Assembly: GCF_017874415.1 (NCBI RefSeq)
Contig: NZ_JAGGLM010000008.1
Coordinates: 1 to 64,000, forward strand
Source: Clostridium algifaecis
GTDB taxonomy: Bacteria; Bacillota; Clostridia; Clostridiales; Clostridiaceae
DNA: 64,000 nt
Direction of reading: 5' to 3'
Shown: one piece after another, positions 1 through 10,081 of the stretch
How the letters are laid out: each line of letters starts with the position of its first letter
How positions within the stretch are numbered: the first letter of the stretch is position 1
The notes under the pieces: generated by a model
Told to the model about the DNA's origin: nothing
Seen by the model: the letters and a program-made list of their open reading frames with translations, nothing else
Database searches by the model: none
Position numbers and translations under genes: made by a program

Positions 1-115
1 ATTTTAGTTTTTGTTTGAAATTCTGGGGGGAATAATCAAAAAGCACCCTTCGGGATTAAGATAAATGGAGGCCTAAGGGTTTCCGAATATACTTTAGTTA
101 AAACAGGAGGAAAAA

Positions 116-949
116 ATGAAGTGCGAAGATAATGGCTTAGAAGGTATTATTGATTTACATATCCATACTGCACCTGATATTAGGGAAAGAAGATTAAATG
201 ACATTGAATTAGTAAAAGAAGCAAAAAGAGTTGGCGCACGTGCTGTTGTTTTAAAATCTCATGTAGTACCTACAATGGATAGAGCATGGATAGCACAACA
301 ATTAGTTAAAGGAATTCATGTATTTGGTGGAATTGTTTTAAACCCTCAAATAGGAGGACTAAATATTGCAGCAGTACAAAATGCTATTAAAATGAATGCA
401 AAAATTATTTGGTTACCAACTTCATTTGCTGCTAATGAACGTAAACAAAAAGGAATGTTAGATGGCGTTGAAGTAATGAATAATGGACAAATTGTTCCTG
501 AACTTCTAGAGATTTTAAAACTAATCGCACAGCATAATGTTGTTCTTGCCACAGGTCATCTATCACCATATGAAATTAGAGTTGTTGTTGAAAAAGCAAA
601 AGAAATTGGTGTGAAAAAAATTTTAATAAATCATCCTGAATGGCCTACTGTAAATATGTCTTTGGATGACCAAAGAGCATTGATAAAATATGATGTGTAT
701 TTTGAAAGATGTTATGCACACCGTGTCAATGGTAAATATGAGAAAAATTTTTCAACAAATTTGAAAGCAATTGAAAGTTTAGGATACGAATCTACAATAA
801 TATCTACTGATGGAGGACAAGTTGAGAATCCTGTTTGGAGTGAAGAATTATATGAGTACGTATCATTCCTAAAGAATTCCGGATTATCTGAAGAGGCTAT
901 TAATAATATGACAAAAAAATATCCGGCAAAAATGTTAGGCCTTGATTAA
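116..949 (+). CDS. DUF6282 family amidohydrolase-like protein
   Basis: A 277-residue soluble protein that I place in the DUF6282 family, within the broad PHP/amidohydrolase group. Near the N-terminus it has an aspartate followed by a HxH motif (DLHIHTAPD, about residues 13-21), the usual start of a metal-binding amidohydrolase barrel; further candidate ligands are the histidine of LATGHLS (about residue 148), of INHPEW (about 173) and the aspartate of ISTDGG (about 234). This argues for a metal-dependent hydrolase, but the substrate is unknown. The start is set by AGGAGG eight bases upstream. It lies 41 bp before the aconitase-like gene on the same strand, so the two are probably co-transcribed. 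Family assignment is from recall; function is inferred only. Confidence 0.75.
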   Translation: MKCEDNGLEGIIDLHIHTAPDIRERRLNDIELVKEAKRVGARAVVLKSHVVPTMDRAWIAQQLVKGIHVFGGIVLNPQIGGLNIAAVQNAIKMNAKIIWLPTSFAANERKQKGMLDGVEVMNNGQIVPELLEILKLIAQHNVVLATGHLSPYEIRVVVEKAKEIGVKKILINHPEWPTVNMSLDDQRALIKYDVYFERCYAHRVNGKYEKNFSTNLKAIESLGYESTIISTDGGQVENPVWSEELYEYVSFLKNSGLSEEAINNMTKKYPAKMLGLD

Positions 950-990
950 GCAATAAATGAAATTTTATTACATTATATAAGGAGGAAGTT

Positions 991-3285
991 ATGATTAAAT
1001 TACATGATGAAGGTGCATATTTATTAAACGGAAATGAGATATATATTGATAACAAAGAATCAAATGAAAAACTTAAAGCTAAATTGGGAAATAGATTTTT
1101 TAATAAAGAAGATGCTAAAAAAAATACAATTGCATATTCAATTTTAAAAAATCATAATAAATCAGATAATGATGAAGATTTAAATATTAAATTTGATGCA
1201 ATGGCTTCTCATGATATTACATTTGTAGGAATCGTACAGACAGCTCGTGCTAGTGGTCTTACAAAATTCCCAATACCATATGTTCTTACTAATTGTCATA
1301 ATAGTCTTTGTGCTGTTGGAGGGACAATTAATGAAGATGATCATTTATTTGGATTATCTGCTGCAAAAAAATATGGTGGAATATATGTACCGCCTCATTT
1401 AGCAGTTATTCATCAATATATGCGTGAAATGATGGCAGGATGCGGAAAGATGATTTTAGGTTCAGATAGCCATACACGTTATGGAGCGTTAGGTACAATG
1501 GCAATAGGTGAAGGTGGTGGAGAACTAGTTAAGCAATTACTATCAAAAACTTATGATATATCATATCCAGAAGTTGTTGGAGTTTACTTAACTGGAAAAC
1601 CACAAAAAGGCATAGGACCACAGGATGTTGCTCTTTCAATAATTGGACAGGTATTTAAAAGTGGTTTTGTTAAAAATAAAGTTATGGAGTTTGTTGGACC
1701 TGGAGTAGGAAACTTATCTGTAGAATACAGAAATGGTATTGATGTAATGACAACAGAGACTACATGTTTAAGTTCTATATGGAGAACTGATAGCAAGGTT
1801 GAGGATTACTTAGAATTGCATGGAAGAAAAGATGCTTATAAAGAATTAAATCCTGGAGAAATTGCATATTACGATAAAATGATATGTGTAGATCTATCAG
1901 AAGTAAAATCCATGATTGCAATGCCTTTCCATCCAAGTAATGTATATACTATTGATGAACTTAATGCAAATCTTTATGATATATTAGATAAGGTAGAAAA
2001 AGATGCACAAGGACGAATATCAAATAAGAGTATCAAAATATCTTTAAAAGATAAAGTAAGAAATAATAGATTGTATGTTGAGCAGGGATGTATAGCTGGA
2101 TGTGCTGGAGGTAACTATGAAAATATCTGTGAAGCTTCTAACATATTACAAGGAAATTCTATAGGAAATGATGAATTCACATTAAGCATTTATCCATCAA
2201 GTCAGCCTGTTTATTATGACTTAGTTAAAAATGGAGTTGCAGCTGAATTAATGCCAACAGGAGCAATACTTAAAACTGCTTTCTGTGGGCCATGTTTTGG
2301 TGGAGGAGATACTCCTGCAAATAATTCATTAAGTATAAGACATACAACAAGAAACTTTCCAAATCGTGAAGGATCAAAACCTAATGATGGACAACTTTCT
2401 TATGTAGCATTAATGGATGCACGTTCAATAGCGGCAACAGCTGTAAATAAAGGATTTATAACAGCAGCTACAGATTTAGATACAAACTTTAATATACCTA
2501 AATATTATTTTAATAAAACAATTTATGATAATCGTGTTTATGATGGATTTAATAAGGCGAAAAAAGATGAGAATTTAAGATTTGGACCTAATATTAAAGA
2601 TTGGCCAACTATGGAAGAACTTTCAGACAATCTAGTTCTAAAAGTATCTTCTTTAATTAAGGATCCTGTAACTACAACAGATGAATTGATACCTTCTGGT
2701 GATACATCTTCTTATAGATCTAACCCATTAAAGCTTTCAGAATTTACTTTATCACGTAAAGATCCTGAATATGTAGGAAGAGCAAAACAGATTCAAAAAT
2801 CAGAAAAGGATAGAATTTCTGGAAAATCTCCTTTTGATGCAAACAATGATTTAGAAAAGGTATTTAATACAGTTAAGAAAGATTTTGATAGTGTAGACTT
2901 TAAAAATACAGCTATAGGAAGTGTAATATATGCTATAAAACCTGGAGACGGATCAGCTAGGGAACAGGCGGCTAGTTGTCAAAAAGTTTTAGGCGGATAT
3001 GCAAATATTGCAAAAGAATATGCTACAAAAAGATATCGTTCAAATTTAATAAACTGGGGTTTAGTTCCTTTCGTTATAAAAGATGAACCGAAGTTTGAAT
3101 GTAACGATTATATATTTATTCCTAATATAAGAGAGGCTATTTCTGAACACCCATCTGAAATAGATGCTTATATAGTAAGAGATAAACTTGAAAACTTCAA
3201 ATTAAAAGTTGATAAATTAACAGATACTGAATTAAAGATTATATTATCAGGATGTTTAATCAATTATAATAGAAATAACAAATAA
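991..3285 (+). CDS. Aconitase-superfamily hydratase (YbhJ-like)
   Basis: A 764-residue full-length member of the aconitase superfamily, similar in length and layout to the uncharacterised E. coli hydratase YbhJ. The [4Fe-4S] ligands expected in aconitases are visible: one cysteine in [11 protein letters not shown] and a pair in [12 protein letters not shown]. The catalytic-region [12 protein letters not shown] and the swivel-domain [10 protein letters not shown] motif (where aconitases have GxGSSREHAA) are present, so it should bind an iron-sulfur cluster and act as a dehydratase/hydratase on a carboxylic acid. Which acid is unknown; it need not be citrate. It follows the DUF6282 gene by 41 bp and has a strong site (AAGGAGGAAG) before its ATG. 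A hairpin terminator follows 26 bp after the stop, closing a two-gene unit. Confidence 0.85.
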   Translation: MIKLHDEGAYLLNGNEIYIDNKESNEKLKAKLGNRFFNKEDAKKNTIAYSILKNHNKSDNDEDLNIKFDAMASHDITFVGIVQTARASGLTKFPIPYVLTNCHNSLCAVGGTINEDDHLFGLSAAKKYGGIYVPPHLAVIHQYMREMMAGCGKMILGSDSHTRYGALGTMAIGEGGGELVKQLLSKTYDISYPEVVGVYLTGKPQKGIGPQDVALSIIGQVFKSGFVKNKVMEFVGPGVGNLSVEYRNGIDVMTTETTCLSSIWRTDSKVEDYLELHGRKDAYKELNPGEIAYYDKMICVDLSEVKSMIAMPFHPSNVYTIDELNANLYDILDKVEKDAQGRISNKSIKISLKDKVRNNRLYVEQGCIAGCAGGNYENICEASNILQGNSIGNDEFTLSIYPSSQPVYYDLVKNGVAAELMPTGAILKTAFCGPCFGGGDTPANNSLSIRHTTRNFPNREGSKPNDGQLSYVALMDARSIAATAVNKGFITAATDLDTNFNIPKYYFNKTIYDNRVYDGFNKAKKDENLRFGPNIKDWPTMEELSDNLVLKVSSLIKDPVTTTDELIPSGDTSSYRSNPLKLSEFTLSRKDPEYVGRAKQIQKSEKDRISGKSPFDANNDLEKVFNTVKKDFDSVDFKNTAIGSVIYAIKPGDGSAREQAASCQKVLGGYANIAKEYATKRYRSNLINWGLVPFVIKDEPKFECNDYIFIPNIREAISEHPSEIDAYIVRDKLENFKLKVDKLTDTELKIILSGCLINYNRNNK

Positions 3286-3310
3286 TAATTACTAATCTTT
3301 ATTTCATATT

Positions 3311-3347
3311 TGACACATTACAATTAATTTTGTAATGTGTCATTTTT
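3311..3347 (+). terminator. Intrinsic terminator after the hydratase gene
   Basis: A perfect 13-bp inverted repeat (TGACACATTACAA / TTGTAATGTGTCA) with a 6-nt loop followed by five T. It sits just after the aconitase-like gene. The remaining stretch to position 3604 (about 255 bp) is AT-rich and holds the promoter region of the next regulator, but I see no clear consensus promoter or protein there. Confidence 0.85.
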
Positions 3348-3604
3348 AAAATATTAGACAAATTTAAATGTAATGCATTTTATAAAATTATGAAGCAAAA
3401 AATATTTACTAATTATATAATATATTTATAAATATGCAACTTAACAATTAAATTTTATTGCTTGATTCAATCAAACTTATGCGGACATATATCAATGTTC
3501 AATTGCACAAATATTAATCGTTATCAATATATTGTTTTTATTTATATGCACATTGTAGTAGAACAAAACTTGACGGTATCATTTATAATAAGGAGGAAAT
3601 TATA

Positions 3605-4753
3605 ATGGGGATTATAAGTAGTAAATTAGCAGAAAGAATAGTAGATAGGACAATGAGGGCAGTTAATAAAAATGTAAATATAATGAATGAACAGGGAATT
3701 ATAATAGCATCAGGTAATAAGGAAAGGATTGGAACTATTCACGAAGGTGCAGTTCTGGCACTTCAGAGAAAATCAGAGTTTAGCATTGATGAAAAGCAGT
3801 GTAGAGAATTGAATGGAGTTCAGCAGGGAACTAATGTAGTTATAGAATTTAAGGATAATGTTGTTGGAGTAATTGGTATTACTGGAAAAAGAGACGAGGT
3901 TATAGGCTATGGCAAACTAATTAAGATGACTGCAGAAATGATGATAGAACAAGCCTATGTTATGAAGGAACTTGAATGGAGTAACAGAATTAAAGAAGAT
4001 ATGATAGTTTCACTTATAAGTAATAACCAAGGATCATTTAATTTACTTGAAAAATATACAAAAAAATTTAAAATATCTGAAAACCATCCCATGGCTATTT
4101 TTATTATTCAGGCTAATTTTAAAGAGATTTCCAGAAGAAAAGATTTGGATATATTGAACAATGTAGTATCAATTTTAGAGGGAACATTAAAAGAATCATT
4201 GGTAGCAGTTATTGATTCAAAAACAATTGTTTTATTATACAAATGTCCAAATAGTAAATACAAATCTATAGATTGCAAAGATAGAATACAGAAAATTCAT
4301 GAAAAGATACAAAAACAGACAGATACTGATGTGAAAATATCGGTGGGAAAAGTATACAATAAGTTATGTGATGTATATAAATCATATGAAATAGCAAAAG
4401 AGACACTTTCGTTTGGTAGGAAAAATCATCCAGATACTAACGTTTATATTTTTGATTCGCTAAAATATGAAATGTTATTTTTTCTAGACAATGCTAAGTG
4501 GAAAATTAATGAATTAAAAGATTCTTATGATTTAATTATTTTAAATGATAAAAATGGCGAATTAAGAGAAACACTAAAAGTTTTCATAGAAGAAAATGGT
4601 GAATTAAATAAAGTATCCAATAGATTATTTATACACAGAAATACTCTTAATTACAGGCTAAAAAAAATATATAAACTTACAAATATGAATCCTAAAAAAT
4701 ATATTGATTTATTCTGGCTTTATTGTACTATTATTAATTTTAGAACTAATTAG
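3605..4753 (+). CDS. CdaR-type sugar-diacid transcriptional regulator
   Basis: A 382-residue transcription factor. The N-terminal ~135 residues are a sugar-diacid recognition domain (starts LAERIVDRTMRAVNKNVNIMN; includes IIIASGNKERIGTIHEGA), the middle is a GGDEF-like PucR-type module, and the C-terminus is a PucR-type helix-turn-helix (VSNRLFIHRNTLNYRLKKI, about residues 338-356). E. coli CdaR activates glucarate, galactarate and glycerate genes; the glycerate kinase two genes downstream fits such a role, so the effector is probably a C3-C6 acid such as glycerate. It is a single gene with AAGGAGG upstream. Regulation of the flanking genes is inferred from synteny only. Confidence 0.88.
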   Translation: MGIISSKLAERIVDRTMRAVNKNVNIMNEQGIIIASGNKERIGTIHEGAVLALQRKSEFSIDEKQCRELNGVQQGTNVVIEFKDNVVGVIGITGKRDEVIGYGKLIKMTAEMMIEQAYVMKELEWSNRIKEDMIVSLISNNQGSFNLLEKYTKKFKISENHPMAIFIIQANFKEISRRKDLDILNNVVSILEGTLKESLVAVIDSKTIVLLYKCPNSKYKSIDCKDRIQKIHEKIQKQTDTDVKISVGKVYNKLCDVYKSYEIAKETLSFGRKNHPDTNVYIFDSLKYEMLFFLDNAKWKINELKDSYDLIILNDKNGELRETLKVFIEENGELNKVSNRLFIHRNTLNYRLKKIYKLTNMNPKKYIDLFWLYCTIINFRTN

Positions 4754-4884
4754 CATTAATTTCATTATGCAATTAAACGAAATTAAGTATTATTATTAAC
4801 TAATATTTGTTTAACTTGATATTGCTTTATCTATTAAAAAAAGTGATAATTGTATATAAATTATTGATTAAGAGGTGAAGCTGT

Positions 4885-5199
4885 ATGAAATTTAGAAAGT
4901 CAGGTTGTAATTATATTGTAAAATTGGATAAGGGTGATGAAGTAATAACAGAATTGACAAAGTTTTGTGAAAATAAGAATATAAGAGCTGCATATTTTAC
5001 TGCAATTGGTGCAGCGTCCAAGGTTAAACTGGGATACTTTGATCCTGTTACAAAAGTATATGATAGTAAAGATATTGTAGAAAATCTTGAAATAACAAGT
5101 TTGATTGGGAATATAGGAAGGCTTGAAAATGATGATGAAGTTAGTTTTATTTCAATACGAAATCTTTTTTATCCTCAAAATGTTTATGCATATACATAA
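4885..5199 (+). pseudogene. PPC-domain (DUF296) DNA-binding protein, C-terminally truncated
   Basis: The 104 residues match the start of the PPC/DUF296 family (KFCENKNIRAAYFTAIGAA, then LGYFDP and EITSLIGNI), whose members are normally about 140 residues. The family continues with a strand containing LHxH and a GGHL motif. Here the reading frame runs off into unrelated residues and stops, while a neighbouring frame just downstream (around 5185-5200) reads MHIH, the expected LHxH position. This suggests a frameshift or small indel with loss of the tail. The start has a good GAGGTGAAG site. It could still yield a short protein, but it lacks the conserved C-terminal core, so I call it broken. 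It lies between the CdaR regulator and glycerate kinase. Confidence 0.6.
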
Positions 5200-5374
5200 A
5201 AAAATGCCTTTGATAACGATTAAAATTTGTGCAAGTGAATATTGTTTCGTATATCAAAAAGTATAATAATAAAATAGAAATTATTGTATGATGGTTTATG
5301 AATCTTGTAAAAACGTATACAAATAATAAAAAATAAAATTTTAAATACATTGTAGTCAGTAAGGGGGAATAAAC

Positions 5375-6514
5375 ATGAAAAAAGATTTTAATATTTTGCT
5401 GGCGCCTGATTCTTTTAAAGAGAGTATGACTGCGAAAGAAGCTTGTGAAGCTATGGAAAAAGGGATTAAGAAAGTAAATAAAGATATTAATTGTATACAG
5501 GTTCCTATGGCTGACGGGGGTGAGGGAACAATGCAGTCACTTGTGGATGCAACAGGTGGAAAGATATACAAATTGAGAGTGGTTGGACCACTGGGGAATG
5601 AAGTAGAATCAGAATATGGAATTTTGGGAGATAAAGAAACAGGAATTATAGAAATGGCCAGTGCAAGCGGTATGGCACTTGTTCCGGCAGAAAAGAGGAA
5701 TCCTCTTGTGACTACAACTTATGGTACAGGACAGTTAATAAAGGATTGTTTGAACCATAAAGTGAAAAAGTTATTAATAGGCATTGGTGGCAGCTCTACT
5801 AATGACGGAGGGGCAGGTGCAATTCAGGCACTTGGTGGAAAATTGACAGACAAAGAAGGAAAAGAAATTGGTTTTGGCGGCGGAGAACTAGATAAGCTTG
5901 CTAGAATTGATTTAACAGACTTTGATAAACGATTGAAGGATGTTGAAGTAGAAGTAGCCTGTGATGTTACAAATCCACTTTGCGGTGAGAAAGGTGCCTC
6001 GAATGTTTTTGGACCACAAAAAGGTGCAACGCGTGAAATGATAAAAACATTGGATGATAATTTAAGACATTATGCAGATGTTATAAAAAAGCAGATTAGT
6101 GTTGATGTAATAAATGTACCAGGATCCGGTGCAGCTGGTGGACTTGGGGCAGGACTTATGGTTTTTTTGGATGGTAAACTTAAAAATGGTATTGATATAG
6201 TTATAAAGTATTCAGACTTAGAAGAAAAAGTAAAAAAAGCGGATATAGTTTTCACAGGAGAGGGGAGTATCGATTTCCAGACACAATACGGAAAGACGCC
6301 AATGGGTGTGGCAATGGTAGCGAAGAAATACAATAAACCAGTGATAGCACTTGCAGGAAGTGTAGGAAAAGATATAGATATATTATACGAAAATGGCATA
6401 GATTCAATTTTTAGCATAGTAAGGGGAGTTACAACCCTTGATTGTGCTATTAAGAAAGGCAAAGAAAATATAGAAAAAACCATTGAAAACATAATAAGGT
6501 TAATAAGCTTGTAA
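5375..6514 (+). CDS. glxK: Glycerate kinase (GlxK/GarK family)
   Basis: A 379-residue glycerate kinase of the GarK/GlxK family, which phosphorylates D-glycerate (to 2-phosphoglycerate in the characterised bacterial enzymes), feeding glycolysis. Hallmarks are the N-terminal LLAPDSFKESMTAKEA, the MADGGEGTMQSL segment (about residues 46-57), the GIGGSSTNDGGAGA motif (about 136-149) and PGSGAAGGLGAGL. Length is the usual one for the family. The ATG follows AAGGGGGAA at normal spacing. It is downstream of a CdaR-type regulator, a regulator class linked to glycerate metabolism in enterobacteria, and is closed by a strong hairpin. Good assignment; position of the phosphate (2- or 3-) is not shown by sequence. 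Confidence 0.93.
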   Translation: MKKDFNILLAPDSFKESMTAKEACEAMEKGIKKVNKDINCIQVPMADGGEGTMQSLVDATGGKIYKLRVVGPLGNEVESEYGILGDKETGIIEMASASGMALVPAEKRNPLVTTTYGTGQLIKDCLNHKVKKLLIGIGGSSTNDGGAGAIQALGGKLTDKEGKEIGFGGGELDKLARIDLTDFDKRLKDVEVEVACDVTNPLCGEKGASNVFGPQKGATREMIKTLDDNLRHYADVIKKQISVDVINVPGSGAAGGLGAGLMVFLDGKLKNGIDIVIKYSDLEEKVKKADIVFTGEGSIDFQTQYGKTPMGVAMVAKKYNKPVIALAGSVGKDIDILYENGIDSIFSIVRGVTTLDCAIKKGKENIEKTIENIIRLISL

Positions 6515-6573
6515 TAGATGAAATAATGAAATATTGTATCTAAATTTAACCTAATATAAATAAATTGCTTCTC

Positions 6574-6625
6574 AGGTTCAGCTGGAGTTTTCTTATAAGG
6601 ATGGCTTTCTCCAGCTGAACCTTTT
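6574..6625 (+). terminator. Hairpin terminator after glycerate kinase
   Basis: A 14-bp perfect inverted repeat (AGGTTCAGCTGGAG / CTCCAGCTGAACCT) separated by 21 nt and followed by TTTTA, 59 bp after the glycerate kinase stop. The stem is strong although the T run is short. Confidence 0.75.
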
Positions 6626-6665
6626 ATGCTTCATATAAAATTAATATTTTTTATATATGTAATAG

Positions 6666-6695
6666 TTGACAAAAAATCATTTTAAAGAATATAAT
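6666..6695 (+). promoter_or_regulatory. glmS promoter
   Basis: Consensus -35 TTGACA (6666-6671) and -10 TATAAT (6690-6695) with an 18-bp spacer. Transcription would begin about 70 nt before the glmS ribozyme core, as expected for its leader. Confidence 0.85.
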
Positions 6696-6770
6696 GTATT
6701 GATGATATATTTAATATCTTTAAATTAATTGTTAAAAGCAGGTGGTATTTAAAAAGTTAAATTAATTTAA

Positions 6771-6960
6771 AGCGCCAGAACTTAAGCGTATGATTCTAAT
6801 TTACAGGTTATAATAAAAATAAACTGTAGGTTTTGCTTAAGTTGACGAGGATGGGGAGTATCGAATCTTCGGCGGGTGCCCCACGGTATCGCACTACCGT
6901 TAACGGCTGATAAAATCAGAAAGTAATTTCTGCAACAACATCAGTCTGGTGTTAAAACCT
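6771..6960 (+). promoter_or_regulatory. glmS ribozyme (glucosamine-6-phosphate riboswitch)
   Basis: The leader carries the conserved glmS ribozyme core: AGCGCCAGAACTTAAGCG at 6771, GTTGACGAGGATGGGG at 6841, the TCGAATCTTCGGCGGG element and a P3-type hairpin with GGTATCGC/CTACCG. In characterised members glucosamine-6-phosphate is the cofactor for self-cleavage just before the first G of GCGCC, and the cleaved mRNA is degraded, giving feedback control of amino-sugar synthesis. It is followed by glmS about 200 nt downstream, which fixes the assignment. The 3' boundary is approximate. Confidence 0.95.
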
Positions 6961-7153
6961 TAATTGGGTATAGGGATATCATATCTATATCTCTAAATGT
7001 CAGTTTTATCCTGTTTTAATTTTAAAAATAAAATTAGTAGGCTTATTTCTTTTACACTTTTTTAAGTTTTGGCAGTAAAAGTTTTTTGTTTGTATACAAT
7101 AAAATTAAAATATATCGGGATAATTCAAATTTATTATTGAAAGGAAGATTATT

Positions 7154-8980
7154 ATGTGCGGAATAGTTGGTTTTGTTGGAATAGATAAGGCATCATCTGT
7201 TTTACTTGAAGGATTGAGTAAACTTGAATACAGAGGATATGATTCAGCGGGTGTTGCTGTAATTGATAAAGATCATATAAATGTAATTAAATGCAAAGGG
7301 AGACTTGCAAACCTTGAAAAGAAGTTAGAAAGTCATCCTTTAAATGGATGTGTAGGAATTGGACATACTAGGTGGGCAACTCATGGAGAACCTTCTGATA
7401 TAAATGCACATCCTCATAGCAATGCAGATGGAACCATAAGTGTAGTTCACAATGGAATAATAGAAAATTATGTTGAATTAAGAAATGAACTTAAGGCAAA
7501 GGGATATAAATTTGTTTCAGAAACAGATACTGAAGTTATTCCACAGCTTATAGATTATTTTTATGATGGAGATTTAGTTGATGCTGTTATGAAAGCAGCT
7601 TCTAAACTTCAGGGAAGCTATGCTATAGGAGTAATATGCTCTAAAGAGCCAGGAAAATTGGTTGCAGCTAGAAAAGATAGTCCACTTGTAGTTGGAGTTG
7701 GAAAAGGTGAATATTTTATAGCATCAGATATACCAGCATTATTAAATCATACAAGAGATGTATATTTCTTAAATGATAATGAATTTGTAGTAATGGACAA
7801 TAGTGGTGTAAAGATATTAGATGAAAATAAAAAAGAAATAAAGAGAGATATATACCATGTTACCTGGAATGCAAATGCTGCTGAAAAAGGTGGATATGAT
7901 CATTTCATGGCAAAGGAAATACACGAACAGCCAAAGGCAATAAAAGATACTATGACATCAAGAATTATGAAAGGCAAACCTGTTACTTTAGATAATATAA
8001 GTTTAACTAAAGAGCAGATTGATAATATAGATAAAATATATATTGTGGCTTGTGGAACTGCATATCATGCAGGAGTGGTTGGAAAATATGCAATAGAAAA
8101 GCTTGCAAGAATACCAGTAGAGGTGGATGTAGCATCTGAGTTCAGGTATAGAGAGCCTATAATAAACAAGAAAACTTTAATGATAATAATAAGCCAGTCT
8201 GGAGAGACAGCAGATACTTTAGCAGCACTTAGGGAGGCTAAAGCAAAGGGAGCAAGAGTAATAGCTGTTACAAATGTAGTTGGCAGCACGGTATCCAGGG
8301 AAACTGATGATGTATTATATACATGGGCAGGACCTGAGATTGCAGTAGCTTCTACGAAAGCTTATGTAACACAGCTTATCGTAATGTATACACTTGCACT
8401 TTTCTTTGCACAGAATAAGGGAACTTTAAGTGATTCTGAAATTGAGAATTTAAAAGCAGAAATGCTAACTCTTCCAGAAAAAGCAGAACAGGTTTTGGAG
8501 AATGAAGATGTAGTTAAAGATTTTGCTTCAAAGAACTATGCTGAAAGTGATATGTTCTATATAGGAAGAGGACTTGACTATGCTGTTGCAATGGAAGGCT
8601 CACTAAAGCTAAAAGAGGTATCTTATATTCATTCAGAAGCTTATGCAGGTGGAGAGTTAAAGCATGGACCTATTGCTTTAATCGAAAAAGGAACTGTAGT
8701 AATTGCAGGAGCTACCCAGCAGAAATTAGTTGAAAAGATGATAAGTAATATAAAGGAAGTAACTACAAGGGGAGCTAAAGTTTTAGCTTTTGCACTTGAA
8801 GGCAGCAAAGAGGTAAAAGATGTGGTTGATAGTGTAATATATGTACCAAAAGTAATAGATGTGTTTGCACCGGTACTTTCTGTAATACCACTTCAGCTTT
8901 TGGCATATTATATGGCAATCAAAAAGGGCTGTGACGTAGACAAACCAAGAAATTTGGCAAAATCTGTAACTGTAGAATAA
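7154..8980 (+). CDS. glmS: Glutamine--fructose-6-phosphate aminotransferase
   Basis: A 608-residue, full-length GlmS: fructose-6-phosphate plus glutamine gives glucosamine-6-phosphate, the first step of peptidoglycan amino-sugar synthesis. The N-terminal Ntn glutaminase begins MCGIVGFVG, with Cys2 the nucleophile after Met removal, and has GHTRWATHGEPS and HNGIIENY. Two SIS domains follow, with ACGTAYHAG, SQSGETADT (sugar-phosphate binding) and the C-terminal PRNLAKSVTVE. The start is fixed by the catalytic Cys and by AAAGGAAG upstream. It is a single-gene unit governed by the ribozyme in its leader and ended by a strong hairpin. Confidence 0.98.
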   Translation: MCGIVGFVGIDKASSVLLEGLSKLEYRGYDSAGVAVIDKDHINVIKCKGRLANLEKKLESHPLNGCVGIGHTRWATHGEPSDINAHPHSNADGTISVVHNGIIENYVELRNELKAKGYKFVSETDTEVIPQLIDYFYDGDLVDAVMKAASKLQGSYAIGVICSKEPGKLVAARKDSPLVVGVGKGEYFIASDIPALLNHTRDVYFLNDNEFVVMDNSGVKILDENKKEIKRDIYHVTWNANAAEKGGYDHFMAKEIHEQPKAIKDTMTSRIMKGKPVTLDNISLTKEQIDNIDKIYIVACGTAYHAGVVGKYAIEKLARIPVEVDVASEFRYREPIINKKTLMIIISQSGETADTLAALREAKAKGARVIAVTNVVGSTVSRETDDVLYTWAGPEIAVASTKAYVTQLIVMYTLALFFAQNKGTLSDSEIENLKAEMLTLPEKAEQVLENEDVVKDFASKNYAESDMFYIGRGLDYAVAMEGSLKLKEVSYIHSEAYAGGELKHGPIALIEKGTVVIAGATQQKLVEKMISNIKEVTTRGAKVLAFALEGSKEVKDVVDSVIYVPKVIDVFAPVLSVIPLQLLAYYMAIKKGCDVDKPRNLAKSVTVE

Positions 8981-9006
8981 TACAGCAAATGGTAAAAATT
9001 AGCAAC

Positions 9007-9052
9007 AAAGGCTATACATTCTTATACAAGAAAGTGTATAGCCTTTATTTTT
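9007..9052 (+). terminator. Terminator after glmS
   Basis: A perfect 12-bp inverted repeat (AAAGGCTATACA / TGTATAGCCTTT) with a 16-nt loop followed by ATTTTTT, 27 nt past the glmS stop. Confidence 0.9.
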
Positions 9053-9137
9053 TAGGTAAGAAAAGTATATTTCAAATCCAATACATAATAAGCTTTTGCA
9101 TAATAGATTTTGAATATATGGTTCCAATAAATGTAAA

Positions 9138-9788
9138 TTATTCAACTATACTTAACAGTTCATTTGGAGCATAAATAATCAAATCTGCACCATACTGCTT
9201 TAAAGTATCCATGTCCCTAAAACCCCATGTTACACTAATGCATTTAACACTTGAATTTTTTGCCGTCATAATATCTACTTCAGAATCACCAACATATAAT
9301 GCACTTTCTGCTTTTGAGCCAAGTTCTTTAAGCGCCTTAAAAACAGTATCGGGTGCCGGCTTTTTAGAAATATTTTCTGATTCTCCAATTGCAACCTTTA
9401 CATATTCTTGAAAATAAACCTTATTAAGTGCCTTTACTGCTTCATCAAATTTATTTGATACAATTGCCATCTTATAATTTTTATTGTATAGCTTTTTTAA
9501 TAGTTCCATAATTCCATCATAAGCACAGGTCTTGTTTTGCATATTTGCTGAATAATGGGTTCTAAAGTCCAAAAGGCATTTTTCATACTGCTCATTACTG
9601 CATTCATCAGGAACAGAAAGTTTCATTAACCTTCCGACTCCATTACCTACAAAGCATCTTACTTCATCTATTTTTCTACATGGAAAATTATTAAGCTTTA
9701 ATGCATAATTAACACTATCAGCTAAATCATCAAGAGTATTTAACAATGTTCCATCCAAATCAAATATTATTGTATCATATTTCTTCAT
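9138..9788 (-). CDS. HAD-family phosphatase (phosphoglycolate phosphatase/PpaX-like)
   Basis: A 216-residue haloacid-dehalogenase hydrolase. The nucleophile motif FDLDGTLLNT is at residues 9-18, motif II SNK is in AIVSNKFDE, the motif III lysine is in SENISKKPAPD and motif IV is YVGDSEVDIMTA. The four-helix cap between motifs I and II marks subfamily I, the group that includes phosphoglycolate phosphatase (Gph), pyrophosphatase PpaX and similar housekeeping phosphatases. The substrate cannot be told from sequence. AGAGAGG stands 10 bases before the ATG. It is a single gene, convergent with glmS. Confidence 0.85.
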   Translation of the reverse strand: MKKYDTIIFDLDGTLLNTLDDLADSVNYALKLNNFPCRKIDEVRCFVGNGVGRLMKLSVPDECSNEQYEKCLLDFRTHYSANMQNKTCAYDGIMELLKKLYNKNYKMAIVSNKFDEAVKALNKVYFQEYVKVAIGESENISKKPAPDTVFKALKELGSKAESALYVGDSEVDIMTAKNSSVKCISVTWGFRDMDTLKQYGADLIIYAPNELLSIVE

Positions 9789-9960
9789 CTATTCATTACC
9801 TCTCTAATAAACTTTAATAACATTCTACTTCACATTTATCTATCATACTATCATTTTTTTCTTGCCAAATCAATAAGCAGCATAATTCTATTCATTAAAC
9901 TGTTGCACAAATTATTGATATTATAATAGATAACTTCTGAGTTTAACTTATCTTGTTGTA

Positions 9961-10050
9961 TTAAAACCGATAAGAGGCAGAGGAAGTCAAGGTGTATGTG
10001 TTGTTAAAAATGAACAAGAGTATAAAGAAAAACTTAAAGAATTAAAGTAA
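9961..10050 (+). pseudogene. Remnant of an ATP-grasp domain protein (central part)
   Basis: Reading from about 9952, the frame gives LVVLKPIRGRGSQGV, then a Lys/Glu-rich end and a stop after 30 codons. LKP-x-RGRGSQGV resembles the ATP-binding strand and glycine loop of ATP-grasp ligases (D-Ala-D-Ala ligase type). There is no start codon or ribosome site and the stop lies far too early, so this is at best a gene scar. A second pair of fragments of a possible ATP-grasp protein lies at 15555-15889. The rest of 9789-10081 shows nothing else. Confidence 0.4.
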
Positions 10051-10081
10051 CCTACTACAAATAACGATAGTTATATAATAT

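Noticed and set aside
1-115. Possible hairpin around CCCTT...AAGGG before the first gene.
   Set aside because: Only five base pairs over a wide loop. Nothing else could be seen in this short stretch apart from the AGGAGG ribosome site of the first gene.
8989-9174. A 61-codon open frame after glmS.
   Set aside because: It spans the glmS terminator hairpin, has no ribosome site, and overlaps the end of the HAD gene. Not a gene.
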